DNA from: Patagioenas fasciata
Taxonomy: Eukaryota > Chordata > Aves > Columbiformes > Columbidae
NCBI RefSeq assembly: GCF_037038585.1
Contig: NC_092560.1
Location: 56,146,049 to 56,210,048, forward strand
Direction: 5' to 3'
DNA: 64,000 bases
Shown here piece after piece: positions 35,301 to 49,404 of this stretch. The notes under the pieces were generated by a model. The model saw nothing but the letters and a program-made list of their open reading frames with translations. It was not told the origin of the DNA and ran no database searches. Both the position numbers and the translations under genes were made by a program. Position 1 is the first letter of the stretch; each line of letters starts with the position of its first letter.

Positions 35301-38300
35301 TTTTATTAGAAGAAAACTAAGATGTCTTTTTATATCATAAATTTTTATTTGCTTTTTGGTATTTTTACTACAGACAAAGATGTTAACCCAGCATGCATGT
35401 TAAAAATTGCCACACGATCTCAAAACAAATGCTTTTAATTTTCAGATGTAATGAAAAGATCCACTTGTGTATTTATAAAGGCTCTTCCAGATGTTACTTT
35501 CTGGTTTATAAACTGCTTTCAAACCTGTTTCGGCAATACCAAATAGTTCATTATACAATCCAGTAAGCACAATGTCATTCTGGAAAGTGGTAGGCAAAGG
35601 AAATATAAAAATTTATACTTAAATACAAAACTGAAACATAAAATTGTGTTTCTTTCTGAAGGCAAGGAGAGAATCTGTTTTACTAATGATAATACTATTT
35701 ATGCAGTATGAAAAGAAAGCCTAGGGTTGTCCTGAAAACTATGCAGTGCAAATTAATTTTACATTGGAGGAAAAATGTCTTCTGCATGCCATTCTCTTTG
35801 CTGTGAGACTGCTATACCAGTTTTCAAGGTATGCGTTTGAAGAGCATGTGTGCTTGAGGCACACATGTACAATTCTGGAGTGATGAGGAGGAGTCACATA
35901 ATTTCTTGGTGGGAGGGCTATTATGATACAGCATGAGAAGAAGGAGGAGAGGAGCAACACATACAGTTCAGATTAACTGAACTGTAAGTAGATGTTTATG
36001 GATGATCCACTCATATTAGGTCCCTTTGATATTACTGCAGAAAGAAGTAGGCATTTCTAGGGTTACTCTTCATGTTATCCCAAACTGAACACCTGAGTTG
36101 GGTCAGATAAATTTCACTCTTAAATTAGCACTTCTTTCTAGCAGCTGTGATGAGGTATTAGGGCTCAGTTGTGGCAGGTAGGCAAGATGAATCCTTTCAC
36201 TAACACTTGTAAAAGATGTAGCTGAATTAGAAGCAGAAAAAAAAAAAAAAAAAATCCAGTTCATGAAGTAGAGGAAGAGGCAGATATAAAAGCGTCTGGG
36301 AAAGTGACCTGATTCTGGGTGAGGATGGGACAGGAGAGCATTAAGGACAGAACAGTTCTTTCTTTCTGGAAGAAATCTCATCCTTAGCTGGAGGGATACA
36401 GTTCCAGGAGCTCGAGAGAGAAGTCCATGCAGACAAAATGCTTAAAAGCGTGCACAGTGCAAATGAGTGAATGGAGTTGGTCACCCAGAGCACAGCTGTT
36501 TCCCAGCACAGCACCAAAATGCAAGTGATTGATTCCCAGCTTTATGTAGAAGAAAAAAATGTTGTGGACTCCTGCTTGAGCAGACTTCTCTGACATCCAC
36601 AATATTTCTGATAGCACCATCCATTTGCTTGGAACAGCTGAAAATTGAGGTAGTAGATATAACGATGCTTAGCAGAGCCAATTCAAATGGTAGTTTCTAG
36701 AAGCTTTTCTTTCTGGTTTACATGAAAGGCTTGGTGGGTGACACTACAACCTAGGTCTGTCCTAAGGATTGGCAGCTGTTGGAGACAGATCTTGTTGATG
36801 TGCTCTGAAGTTTAGAGATAACCCATGGGCCAAAATTTCAAAATCCTGATTTACAGTTAAATTGCTATGTATTACTCTTACTCTCCAAGAGAACCATATC
36901 CTATTTCTTCCCCAAAAGGACTTGGATCCAGAAAGCTTGATATGATTCTGCTGTGTGGCAGACAAATTCCATAACTCAGTTACTGATGATGTAGGTGGAC
37001 ACTACAGACAAATGCAACAGTCAGCTGCTACCAACACTGGCAGTTATTTCTACTCAGTGCACTTTCCCCATGCCCTGACAGGGGGAAATGTGTGTGTCTG
37101 AAGAACTTCTCCGACTCAACGAAAGAGAATCAGTGGGGTGTGTATGGGAGAATGCTGGCACATAGGTCCTGCTCCTTCACCTGGGTTGGCATTTGTCTAT
37201 ATAGCAGCGAGATGGGTGAGAGAGACAGCCTGACACAAAAATAAGCAGTTCATTTGACAACGATTTGTCAAAGAACTGAGTAGCCACGTCAGCATCAAAT
37301 TTCTTAATGACCAAGGCAAAATTGAGTTTTGTTGCTTTTAATTCACTTTGGAGCAAACAACGTAAACAGGAAAACCTGTTTACACAATGTGAGTGTCCAT
37401 AAATGGACTTACTCTATAATGCTTAGCACACTTTATTTTACAATAACAGCAACAAGCAGATGACTTCCAACTATACAGCTGTTTTGTTGGTAAAAATCTG
37501 GTGGCAATCTAATCCAGGAAAGGAGGTCTTTTAGCTTCCACTGAGGATTTTACAAATAAAAATACTTTGACTCACTGGTAGTAGTGGTAAATGGTTTTTC
37601 ATATGGAATAATGCACAGCTAATAAAAAGATGAAAAATGAAATTCAGTGTACCTTCTTTAAATCGACCTACATAAAAACTGGCCCAAATTTTACTCCTCT
37701 CAATTCCTGCTTAATGCAAAGTGTATTTGGCCTGAACCCATGTAATTGTTTGGTTTGTAAAAAGTTTATGTAAAAGTGGAAATTCTACATTCTAACTATA
37801 TCTATTAGGGAAGGGGAAATGGGTGTAAGAAATGTGATACCACAATCAAGTCCACGAAGAAACCTGCATCTCCTGCAGTCTCTGCACACATCTGCAGTAC
37901 GGGATCAACATACAGGGCAAACACGTGACTCTTACCACTGCATTATTTGCTCTACAAAGAGTAAATCTTGAGCAAATAATAGAAAATGCCACAGTCTCTC
38001 TGAGATGGACACTTCATGTTTTTACATAGACTCCTATTTTGTTTAGAATTCTCCTCTTTAAACACAGAGTTTAACTAGCTATATTTAATAAGCAGAAAAT
38101 TTTGTCATATTAAATATAGATTCTCTGTGAAGAAGTAATTATGTTTAAAGAGAAAAAACTTCTAGCCTTCAGAATTACAGCTGCTAACCAATACTTAGAC
38201 AAAGCAGCTACATATTCTTTATTTTCTTCTTTATATTTCTTGTACGTTATCACAACAGTTAGATAGCTGTGGTCCAAAACTAAAGCCCCAAATCAGAGGC

Positions 38301-41300
38301 CTTCCAAACTATTTGGGAGTTCAGGAATAACAGAGTACTTCCCATGCGAGGCCCTGGGCTCTGGAATCTGCTTCCCCCTTTGGTCTACAAGTCCCTGGAT
38401 TTAGAAGCATTCCAGGCATGCTACATAGTCCCTCTTATCTTGCAGGCGTTCAAAGAGGATGAGGCCTGAGAGATAAATACAAAGAACAATGTAGGTGGGG
38501 TTTCATAACACTTCTCCCTAGAGTGTCTTTATTTTTTGTGGGAAAATATGTAAATAGGAGCATTCACAGTTGGAAATTCTGATGAACCGAAGTATTTACT
38601 GAAATCTTGTAGGCTTTCAGTATGCTAAATGCTGAAATGTACATAGAGCTGTGGGCCATTATGCATGTCTTTTGCTTGTTCCACAACAAAAACAGTGTGA
38701 AGAAACTATGCGGTGTAATTGAGTCCCAAATAACCTCACTTACTAAATAATACACAAACATGCAAGATATAGCTAGGGGCATGCTGCTGCTCTGACTGGT
38801 TTCTGCTATTGAAAGGTTCACAAGTGATTTAAAGAGACACTAACGTACCCTTATAAACCAAGAAATCAAATTGGTGCTGCAGAAATCAAATCAATAAATA
38901 AAAAGAAATGTAGACTGTAAAAAGAAGTAATTCCACTCTATTGTCCATTATTTTTTTATGAGAAAAAGTAAAATGCAATGGTTGAAGGAATTTTGGTCAG
39001 TAGTATTCTTAAACAGCACAATTCATAACTGAGAAAGATTCACACAATAATGCTAGAATAATACTAAAGTGGTCTGAAAACTGAAGTGGTCTGAGCTATA
39101 TCTAGTTTCAGCATTCTGTGAGGTTATTTAATACATTGCATTTATACTAAAATTGTTAGCCAAACAAGTAATAAATAGTTACATATACAACTCTCCCTTC
39201 AAACTAAAACCGAAAGCAGAAAAAACGTTTAACATAAGTACAATAAGGCTAACAACAAAGACAGCCATATCCACATTATGGTCCCTTTGTATCACTCAGA
39301 CAAGACACAAGGGCGTTAAAGCAAACATAAATGTAGATATGATTAGGCTCATCTTAATGCAGCCTTGGTGTAACTAAGAATTGTGTTTATAGAATTAAGT
39401 TCCCTCTTATTTTTCCATGTTCTTCACAAGCATTAAATCTAATTATTTTGGTGTTCACATACCATAATCCCAAGTGCCTTTAAAAATAGCAGTGATAAAC
39501 ATTACTGTTTAGTATTCCTTTATACTACATGAATGTACAACACATATCCCCAAATATAGTATGACAGAACACTATTCTGTGTGTTTATATATGCATGTAT
39601 GTGTACAAATATATGTGTATATATATATATTTATATGCAGATATATTGATATATCTGTATGGCTTATTACAGACAACAGTGCAGTTCAGTTTTGATTGTA
39701 TTGTATTACATTTTGGTACCTGATCTTTTGGGATTATGCAATTCAATGCCCTGTCAGGGCGTAAAAGTGAAAAACTACGGAAGAAACATCTCTGAAAATA
39801 AGTTTTAAATTTCCTACCTTGTGCATCATTAAAATTAGAGTTAACAATACATCAGTGCACACCATTATATAGCATTCTCACTGCTATAGACTGCCCCAGT
39901 TAGCAGAGAAGTGGGGCCAAGGAAGAACTCCTGGTTCAGCTGCAGTCAAAGAAGTTTCTGAATTGAATATCAAATATATAATAAGTACAAACAAGATCAA
40001 AGTGCAATATGCCTAAAGGAAAACATTTCAGAAGTGGTAAACAAAGTGATTCACTCTCATGCAAAAGGCAAATGCCAGAATCTCACGTTCTTTCCCATAT
40101 TTACTGACCACATTAGTGAACTGGCCAACATTTCAAAGAACCAAATGACAGATAGTAAAAAAGTATTTTTAAAGGACCTGATACAATTTCATGAAATCAT
40201 TACATTATTACATTCGCTTTTACTGTATTGTGTTCAGTACATTTTTAAAGCATCCTCAACTTAGGGTGAAAGATGTTAAACACAGCGTAAGAGACAACCA
40301 TGTAGCACAATGGGTCATTTAGGTTTTAGTTATAATGCAGACTCTTTGGAGTGAACTTTTGCACAGTCTAGAATTGGTAGAAAGCCATAGTCTTGTTAAA
40401 AGTTGTTTCCAGGGAACCAACTGCAATCAGGACTGAGGATTCCTGAGAAAACAGAATTATTTGGGTGTGGCTTATCAGCACCCCTCAGGAAGGACATATA
40501 CAGTGTAAATGTAGAATTTGTACTTGGAGGATATCCAAACATCACGTTACTAATTTCTCTCCAAAGGGCAAATAACCAGTAAGGTCCCAAATTCTACCAC
40601 ACGGCAGCAAAGTGAAGATACTTAACTTACACAATTTTTTCCAGCTGTGGTTTACAGAAATGTTTGTAAATTAATATTGGCATGTCCTATGAAAGAAGCA
40701 ACAAACCTACCATTGTGGCAGCCCAAACCTCAGTTACACTAAAGCTAGTTTATACTTGTCTGTCACTACCACAATGTTAAGGAGAGTAAAGAACACCTGA
40801 GACTATCTTCTGCCCAGTCTGCCACTGCTAGCATTAAGGGATTGAATCTGAATCCCTGACACAGGGATACAACTATTCAGTGGTTTTTGAGGAAAGTGCA
40901 ATGCAAGGAAGTCCTCCTATAGGTGTTTTACTTGCCTTTGTCATATGTATTTTTTTCAATTTATTAGCTCCCTGAGGCAGAGGCATTTTATTAAGCACTT
41001 GCCCAACATGCAAATTCAGTATAGGCAATCATCTCCCAACAACTCAAACAGCCCTCTCCTCTGCCTTCAATTTTTTTTTCTTCTGCAGATCCTCTACTGG
41101 TGCAAAATCAAGTATTAGCTTCCAAAAAGCCAAACAATTCAGTACTTACCTCTCCTAGACTGATGTAAACAATGGTTTTGTAGGTATAAATTTGCATTGT
41201 GCTTCTCACTGTCATTTCTGTGAGCTTGATTCTCCTTCTAATTAAGTCAATGGTAAATCTGACACCAACATCAGCAAGACAGAACTGGTCCAGCACTCAT

Positions 41301-43251
41301 GAATGTCCTTCATCTAACAAAGGAGTCTGCGGGCTGTTCTTTCCACTGCTGGAGTGGGCAATGCAATTATTGGGGCAGTTTGTGGGAACCACCAGAACCA
41401 CAGGTCTTTCTCTTCTCCGTACCAAAATGGAGAGAGCAAAATTTCCAGTGAAAATGTTTGAGTAATTAGAAAAACAGAACAAGCAGAGAGCAGTTAAACT
41501 TCAGAGTATAAACATTCTTGTTTAGTTCAAAATATTTTTAAAAATGAAAATGAGGAGCCTAGCCTCTCCCTGCCCTGAAAAGGACTGTGACTAATGTGAA
41601 AAATGTTCTTGATCAGAGCATGAAAAAGTGTGCCATCTGTTTTTTGGAATACTTCCTTGATGGTTTTGATGAAGCAAAAGCTTTTCTTGGAGACAACAAG
41701 TTGCCTCCTGTAATGTATGCATGATGGCAGCAGGGAGGAAAAGGCTTCCCTTTTGAGAAGCAAATTGGAAGAAAAATCATAAAATTCAAGGAGAGAAATT
41801 AAGAAAATGGAAGAAATAGTCCTAGATATGCAGGTGTTTCTTTGTTAATCACAGTTTACTGGCAAGTCTTAGAATCAAGAGCATTGTGTCACGTTAGGCT
41901 GAAATGTATGTAATGAAATGTCTTGAAATGTAGGTAATTCAGTAGTCACGTGCTATAAAGGTTCAGCTGAATTGTAGTGTTCAACCGCATTATGAAACAC
42001 TTCCCTTCAAAAAGGACACCAGAACCATTGGTCTTCTCCAGCAAACATTATACACTGTGTAAAATAACACAACAAATACCTTTGGAAGATGTGACAAAGA
42101 ACATGAACACCTACCTCATCATCCAAGCTAGAGGAAATAAAGTATTGCTGGGAAATAAAAAGAAACAAAAAAGCAAAAACATCCTGTGCCTTAGTTTGAA
42201 GGATCATTATGCAATGTAAAATACTATTGACTAAGACTGTTTCAAAAACAATAGTGATAAAATTACATTTTCTAGTTGGAAGTAAAAATTAAGTCTAGGA
42301 GGAAAAAATTTTCTTAAGGTGCCATCATCAACTGGCATTCATTGTTGCTGGAAGCACCTATTTCAATTAAATACAATATTCATTAAACATGAAATATAGA
42401 AAATCCCCTGGAATAACTTTTCTACCTCCTGTTTGGTTTTGGCAATGAAATTTCTTCAAAATAGCCTCTTTGTAGAACCATTCTTTCCCTGGAAAGGGTC
42501 CTTTTGAGATATGTAAACTTGACCTATCCTTCTATAAGTAAGTGGATGCACATATTAAGCCATAAACAAGATCATTCTCCAGATGTAGATCATAAATATT
42601 TACTGAACATTTCAACTGTTCCTGGACAAGTTCTTTTATTAGAAGAGAATATAATCAAAACTCTTGGTTATCCTTCACTCTGCTGGCTATAAGCTTGTCC
42701 ACCTGTACTTACTTCTTTCACAATCTTTCTGCAATTCCTACATTCTGCTTTAGAATATGAATTATTGTTTGTTTTTCCCTTTCCTTATAACTACTATTTC
42801 TGAATGTTTTATATTTCCCTCTAAATGGGTTTTTTAGACTACGTCATTTACTTTTTGATTCTGGGACACCTAGTAAAATCTTTAAAAATTTCCAATAATC
42901 ATTATTTTTCCGTTCTTTTAAAAGTTATTTAGCTTTTAATAATTTACAGCATTTTTAATGAAAGAGGAAGATATGAACCACAGATTTAGGAAAGGTGTAT
43001 ATTACCCAACACAGTTTTTGAGAAAAAGACTCTTTTTTTAAAGCAAAAGAAATGCCGTAAGCAAAAAGAAAAAAAATTGCTTACAAGATAAGGTTTATTG
43101 CAGCTAAAGATTGGTAGATGACAACAGTTACTGTTGAAAAATAAGGTGTAAGAGTTCCTAGTAGAAGTTATTAGTCTTGATAAGTGCTTTTTTCCTAATT
43201 CTTTATTAATAAGCTTTCTACAAAAAGTAACGTGTTGATGACCAAGTTGGA
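32321..43251. other. Intergenic AT-rich DNA, no gene recognised
   Basis: Eleven kilobases of mostly unique, AT-rich sequence. It includes an 18-bp poly-A run at 36237-36254 and a TA-rich run near 39585-39660. Open frames stay below about 95 codons and have no recognisable motif or splice context. Conserved noncoding elements may be present but cannot be recognised from one genome. Confidence 0.5.
39585..39660. repeat. TA/TG-rich degenerate microsatellite
   Basis: A mixed (TATATG)n and (TA)n run with interruptions, typical of a decayed simple repeat. Confidence 0.7.
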
Positions 43252-43505
43252 TATCTGGAGTGTTTCGTCCAGTTCTAGGCTCCCCTGTACAAGAGAGACG
43301 AGGACACCAAAGCAAGTCCAGCAGCTGTCAATAAAGACGACTGGGGGCTTGGAGCATCTGCCATATGAAGAAAGGGTGAAAGATCTGAGACTGTTTAGCC
43401 TGAAGAAGAGAAGGTTCAGAGGGATCTTACCAATTTGTACAAATACCTGATGTTTAAGGGAAGAGAGTGGCACAAAGAAGATGGAGCCTGGCTCTTCCCA
43501 GTTAT
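43252..43505 (+). mobile_element. CR1 LINE, left half of a plus-strand copy split by nested CR1s
   Basis: The segment encodes the CR1 RT C-terminal region: [20 protein letters not shown] lies near 43350-43410, followed by the GREWHKEDGAWLFPV segment. It stops at 43505 just after the position that in other copies reads CTCTTCTCAGTGGTG, and the minus-strand CR1 tail begins at once. The missing continuation appears at 48646. Confidence 0.85.
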
Positions 43506-46425
43506 CATAGAATCACAGAATGTCCTGAGTTGGAAAGAACCCAAAAAAATCATCAAGTCCAACTCCTGTCCTTGCGCAGGACAACCCCAAAATGCACACC
43601 ACAGGTCTGAGGGCGTTGTCCAGTCTCTTCTTGAACGCTGTCAGGCTTGGGGCCGTGACACCTCCATTCCACCACCCTCTGGGTGAAGAACCTTTTCCTA
43701 ATGTCCAACCTAAACCTCCCCTGGCACATCTTCCTGACATTCCGTCAGGTTCTGTCACTGGTCACCAGAGAGAAGACACCAGCACCTGCCCCTCCAGCTC
43801 TCCTTGTGAGGAAGCTGTAGCTACAATGAGGTTTCCCCTTAGTCTCCTCTTCTACAGGCTGAACAAACCAAGTGACTTTAGCCGCTCCTTATACAGCTTT
43901 CTCTCCAAAGATTTCACCAACTTCATAGCCCTTTCCTGGACACTTTCCAGTAGCTTTATATCCTTTTTATCCTGTGTTGCCCAGAACTGCACACAGTGCT
44001 CCAGATGAGGCTGCACCAGTGCAGAGCAGAGCGGGACAATCACCTCCCTCACCCAGCTGGCAATGCTGTGCTTAATGCACCCAGGACACGGTTGCCCTCT
44101 TGGCTGCCAGGGCACACTGCTGGCTCATGTTTGACTTGCTGTCAACCAGAACCCCCAGATGCCTCTCCACAGAGCTGCTTTCCAGCCTCTCATCCCCTAG
44201 TCTGTATGTACAGCCAGGGTTGCCATGTCCCAGGTGCAAAATCCGGCACTTGCTCTTGTTGAACTTCATGCAGTTGGTGAATGCCCAGTTCTCCAATTTG
44301 TCCAGATCACTCTGCAGGGCCTCTCTGCCCTTGAGAGTGTCAACAAATCCCCCCAATTTTGTGTTATAGGTGATCTTACTTAGTTTTCTCTCAAATCCTG
44401 TGTCCAAGCCATTCATAAAGACATTGAAGAGTGCTGGCCCTAAGATGGATCCCTGAGTAACCCCTCTGGTCACTTGTCACCAACCCAACATAACCCCATT
44501 TACTAGAACCATTTGAGCCCAGCCCATCAGCCAATTGCTCATCCACTGCACTGTGTGTTTATCCAGCTGTGTGCTGGACAACTTGTCCAGGGGAATACTG
44601 TGAGAGACAGTATCAAAGGCTTTACTGAAATTCAAAAAGATCACATTGACAGGCTTCCCTTGGGCAACTAGATGGGTAGCCTTGTTGTAGAACAAAATTA
44701 AGTTTGTTAAGCAAAACTTTCCCCTCATGAATCTGTGCCAGCTGGGACCAATGACTGCACTGTCATTCAAGTGTTTTTCAATAACTTCCAGAATAATCTT
44801 TTCCATGATTTTGCCAGGCACAGAAGTGAGGCTGACAGGCCTGTGGTTGCCAGGATCATCCCTGTTGCCCTTCTTGTAGATTGGGACAACGTTTGCCAGC
44901 TTCCAGTCAACTGAGACATCTCTAGATTCCCAGGAGCACTGAAAAATCATGGACAGAGACCTCGCTATAACACCAGCCAGCTCTTCAGGTACCCTTGGAT
45001 GTATCACATCAGGCCCCATTGACTTACAGCAATCTAGCTAAAATAGCAAATCCTGCACAAGTTTGGGGTTGATTGAGAGTTTTTCATTCTCACAGCCACG
45101 GTTCTCTAGCCCATAGCCCATCTTTGGTGTTGAAGACTGAGACAAAAAAGCATTAAACATCTCAGCATTATCTATGACCCTGCTTATGGGGTGACCACAC
45201 TCATCAAGTAATGGGCCAATGTTATATTTCTGGCTTACCTTTTGCCATTAACATATTTTTAAAAGCCCTATTTATTGTCCTTCACAGTACCGGCCAGCTT
45301 CAACTCTAACTGAACTTGGGCCAAACAAATTTCCTCTCTATAATGGTGAGCAGCATCTCTGTAGTCCTCCCATGACATCTGACCTTGCTTCCACTGACCA
45401 CATACTTTCTTCTTTTTTACCTTACTTTGAGAAGAAGATCCCTGCTCAGCCAAGCTGGCTTTTTGTCTCATTTACTTGACTTTCGACATCTTGGAATTGC
45501 CTGCTCCAGTGCTTCTAGGAGGCGGTACTTAAAAAGTGACCAACACTGATGGAACCCAGCACCTTCAAAACTTCTTCCCAGAGGACCTTAGTAGGTCTCT
45601 GAGAAATCTAGTCTCTTCTTCTATATCCAGCGATGAAGTCTTGCTGGCTGTTTTTCTCCTGTTAGCTTAGATTTTAGATCTGAATGCTTCATTGTCACCG
45701 TGGCCAAGGGAGCCACCAATTACCACTTCACCCATGAGACCTTCTCTGTTAGTGAGCAGCAAATCTAGGAAATCACCTTTCGCGATCAGTTCCTTTAGTA
45801 CCTGTACCAAGAAGTTTTCATCCAGAGGTTTAGGAAACTACCGGACCTGTTTGTACCAGCTGTGTGATATTCTCAGTTGACATCTGGCAAGTTGAAGTTC
45901 CCTGTAAAGATAAGGGCAGATGACTTAGAGGCATCAGTGTCATCATCCTGACTGGGTCACCTATAGTAGACACCCATGACGACATTCGCTTTATTTGTCT
46001 GTCCCTTAATCCTTACCCAGAGGCTCCCAATTTTGCCATCGCCAACTGCCAGTTCAATGCACTCCAGTCCCTCTGCTACATACAGTGCCACCCCCTGCAT
46101 CTCCTGCCCTGTCTATCCCTTCTGAAGAGCCTGTAGCCGTCCAATGTGGTTCACCAGTCACAGGGCTGATCCTACCAGGTTTCACTGATGCAAATGATAT
46201 CATATCCCTGGGACTGGGCCAAGCCTTCTAGCTGATGCTGCATGCACTAGTGTAGAAGCATGTCACATGTGGTTCATTGTGTCCTTCACCTTGTGACACA
46301 GTCTGAAGAATCTCAATATCACACAGCTCCTGAAGTTTTGGTGTGCGATATCATTGCCTGTCACTGACTGGCCTCATGCTGCCCTCTTCCCCATTCCAAT
46401 CTAGTTTAAAGCTCTGTAAAAGGAT
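43506..46425 (-). mobile_element. CR1 LINE, 2.9 kb, 5'-truncated (inner copy A)
   Basis: The 3' tail begins at 43506 (ATTCTGTGATTCTATG on the minus strand). The copy extends through the 3'UTR, reverse transcriptase and endonuclease region to about 46425. The largest open piece (45019-44477) carries an MGPDVIHPRVPEELAG start, a DWKLANVVPIYKKGNRDDPG block and NFSKAFDTVSHS. The catalytic FADD box is degraded to ITYNTKLGG near 44365, so the polymerase would be dead even apart from the frameshifts. Its 5' end lies within a few bases of the 3' tail of copy B. Confidence 0.92.
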
Positions 46426-46432
46426 GATATAA

Positions 46433-48645
46433 TTATAGAATTATAGAATGGTTTGGATTGGAAGGGACCTTAAAGATCAACTAGTTCAAATCCCCCTGAC
46501 ATGGGCAGGGACACCTTCCACTAGATCAGGTTGCTCTAAGCCCCATCTAACCTGGCCTTGAACCGGGACAGGGCATCCACAGCCTCTCTGGGCAGCCTGT
46601 TCCAGTGCCTCACCAACCTGTTGGTAAAGAATTTCTTCCTTGTATCTAATCTAAATCTACCCTCTTTCAGTTTAAAGCCATTACACCTTGTCATATCACT
46701 ACATGACCTCATAAAAAGTCTCTCTCCAGCTTTCTTCTATGTCCCCTTTAGGTACTGGAAGCCTGCTGTAAGGTCTCAGTGGGGCCCTCTCTTCTCCAAG
46801 CTGAATAACCCCAACTCTCTCAGCCTGTTCTCACAAGAGAGGTGCTCCATCCCTCTGATCATGGTCGTGGCCCTCCTCTGGACTAACTCAAATGAGTCTG
46901 TGCCCTTCTTCTGTTGGGGGCCCCAGAGCTGAATACAGTACTCCAAGTAGGATCTCATGAGAGTAGAGCAGAGGGAGAGAAATACCTCCCTTAACCTGCT
47001 GGCAGTACTTCTTTTGATGCAGCCCACGATATGGTTAGCTTTCTGGGCTTCAAGTGCATGTTGCTAGCTCATGCTGAGCTTCTCATCAACAATACCTCCC
47101 AGTACTTCTCCTCAGAGTTGCTCTTAATCCATTCTCTGCCTGGCCTGTATTTGTGCTTGGGATTGCTCCAAACTGTGTCCAGGACCTTGCACTTGGCCTT
47201 GTTGAATTTCATGAGGGCCAAACTTGCATAGGCCCATCTTTCAAGCCTGTCAAGATCCCTCTGGATGGCATCCCTTCCCTCCAGCATGTCAACCACACCA
47301 CACAGCTTGGTGTCATTGGCATACTTGTTGAGGGTGCACTTGACCCCACTGTCCGTGTCCTCAACGAAGATGTTAAATAGAGCCAGTCCCAATAACCTCC
47401 CCTGAGGAATGCCACCCATCACTGGTCTCCACTTGGACATTGAGCTGTTGACCACAATACTTTTAGTGCGACCACACAGACAATTCCTTATCCACCAAGT
47501 GGTCCGTATGTCAAATCCATGTCTCTCCAGTTTAGAGACAAGGATGTAATGTAGGACAGTGTCAAATGCTTTGCACAAGTCCAGGTAGATGACATCAGTT
47601 GCTCTTCCATTATCCACTAACACTGTAACCCCATCGTAGAAAGCCACCAAATTTGTCAGGTACAACCTGCCCTTAGTGAAGACATGTTGGCTGTCACCAT
47701 TCACCTCCTTATTTTCCATGTGCTTTAGTGCAGTTTCCAGGAGGATCTGCTCCACGATCTTTTCAGGCACAGTGGTGAGACTCACTGGCTTGTATTTCCC
47801 CAAGTCTGGGGTTATGTTTCTCACTTTCCAGTCAGTGGGAACTATGCTGGACTGTCACAACTTTTCAAATATGATGGACAGTGGCTCAGCAACTTCATCT
47901 GCCAGTTTCCTTAGGACCTGTAGATGCATCTCATCAGGTCCCATGGACTTGTGCATGTTCAGGTTCATTAGAGAGTCTTGAACCCAGTCTTCTCTTACAG
48001 TGGACAGTTCTTCGTTCTCCCAGTCCCTGCCTTTGCCTTCTGTGACTTGGGCAGTGTGACTAGAGCACTTGCTGGTGAAGACTGAGGAAAAAAAGTCCTT
48101 GAGTGCCTCAGCCTTCTCCATATCCCTGGTAGCCAGGTCTCTTGTTTCCTTCCAGAGAGGGTCCACATTTTCCTTAGTCTTCCTTTTACCACCTATGTAT
48201 TATAGAAGCTTTTCTTGTTGCCCTTGATGTCCATGGCCAGATCTAATTCTATCAGAGCTTTAGCTTTCCTACCTGATCCCTGGCTGTTCAAACAATTTCT
48301 CTATATTCCTCCCAGACTACCTGCCCTTGCTTTCACCCTCTGTAGGCTTCCTTCTTGTGTTTGAGTTTGTCTGGGAGATCCTTGTTCATCCATGCAGGCC
48401 TCCTGGAATTTTTACTTGACTTCTTCTTTGTTGGAATGCATTGCTCCTGAGTTTGGATGAGATGATCCTTGAATATTATCCAGCTTTCTTAGGCCCCACT
48501 TCCCTCCAGGGCTTTATCCCACGGTGCTAAACCAAACAGATCCCCAGAGAGGGCAACATCTGCTCCTTAAGTCCAGGGTAGCGATCTTGCTGTATGCCCT
48601 CCTTGCTGCCCTAAGGATCTTGAACTCCACCATTCCATGGTGACA
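46433..48645 (-). mobile_element. CR1 LINE, 2.2 kb, 5'-truncated (inner copy B)
   Basis: The 3' tail at 46433-46460 is CATTCTATAATTCTATAATT on the minus strand. The body runs through the 3'UTR and reverse transcriptase to a 5' truncation near 48645. The longest open piece (47824-47069, 251 codons) includes NLVAFYDGVTVLVD, YLDLCKAFDTVLH and GIPQGRLLG. The active-site box reads YANDTKLCG instead of FADD, so the second Asp is kept but the first is lost. It lies head-to-tail with copy A in the same orientation. The sequence differs enough from copy A to be a separate insertion rather than a tandem duplication. Confidence 0.92.
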
Positions 48646-48877
48646 ATAAACATGAGCCAGAACATTCCATTTCAATGTAGAAACACTTTCTTATTGTGAA
48701 GGTAGCCAAACACTGGCCCAGGTTGTGTGAGACATTGTAGAGTCTCCACCCCTGGAGATATTCAAAACCCTGCTAGACATGCTCCTGAGCATCTTGCCTT
48801 AGGTAACCCTGGCTCAAGCTGGGCTAGATGATCTTGAGGTCCCTTCCAACCTCAACCATTCTGCAGTTCTATGAAAC
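48646..48877 (+). mobile_element. CR1 LINE 3' end, right half of the split plus-strand copy
   Basis: It resumes the plus-strand CR1 left at 43505, with the ACATTCCATTTCAATGTAGA block (the conserved RRFHLNMRRNF-like segment). The rest of the 3'UTR then follows, the GGGCTAGATGATCTTGAGGT signature near 48821 and a short TTCTGCAGTTCTATGAAA tail. The reading order fits continuity with 43252-43505 after removal of the roughly 5.1-kb insert, apart from a gap of a few tens of bases. Confidence 0.85.
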
Positions 48878-49404
48878 TAGAGGATTACGTTGGCATAACA
48901 AAAAAAGTTTATAAACTGGCTATAGATACATGTAGATCATAAACTTAAATGTTAAAAAACTTCAGAATAAAGAGATTTCTGCACAGACCCTCCAGCAGAA
49001 GAAAATAGTTTAGAGGTTGAATTTGATGAGTTTATGAAAGGGATTAGAAGACACATCTTCCCACAACAGCTTGTAATGAAACTTAGCTGCTCAGAAGATA
49101 CCTTCCAGTCTTAATTTCCAAAACTAACATTTTTAGAGTATGAAGTATGTAAGGACATTTTAGACATCCTGGTCTAGCCGCAGTCAACTTGAATCAAGAC
49201 ATTGTTTCCCCTAAAGACCTACCAGTATCAGTGCATGTGTAGCTGCTCCTTAACCCAGTTCTGTTAAATGAGTCAGTTGATCTTAAACACAATTTATCTT
49301 AAACATGTTTAAATTGTTTGTTTTCAAATAAAATACTTTTGACAGAACTATTAAAGAGCAATTACAAACATAGCTCCAGTTGGATGGTGGCCTCATGCAT
49401 AAAA
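48878..49404. other. Short unique spacer between CR1 copies
   Basis: AT-rich sequence between two CR1 3' ends. No gene, RNA or repeat was recognised. Confidence 0.5.

Noticed and set aside
41901..41937. Three nearby GAAATGT units suggesting a tandem repeat
   Set aside because: The units are short and irregularly spaced, within what AT-rich DNA produces by chance.
47069..47824. 251-codon open frame that might look like a gene
   Set aside because: It is a CR1 reverse transcriptase relic with a damaged active-site box, flanked by CR1 sequence on both sides.
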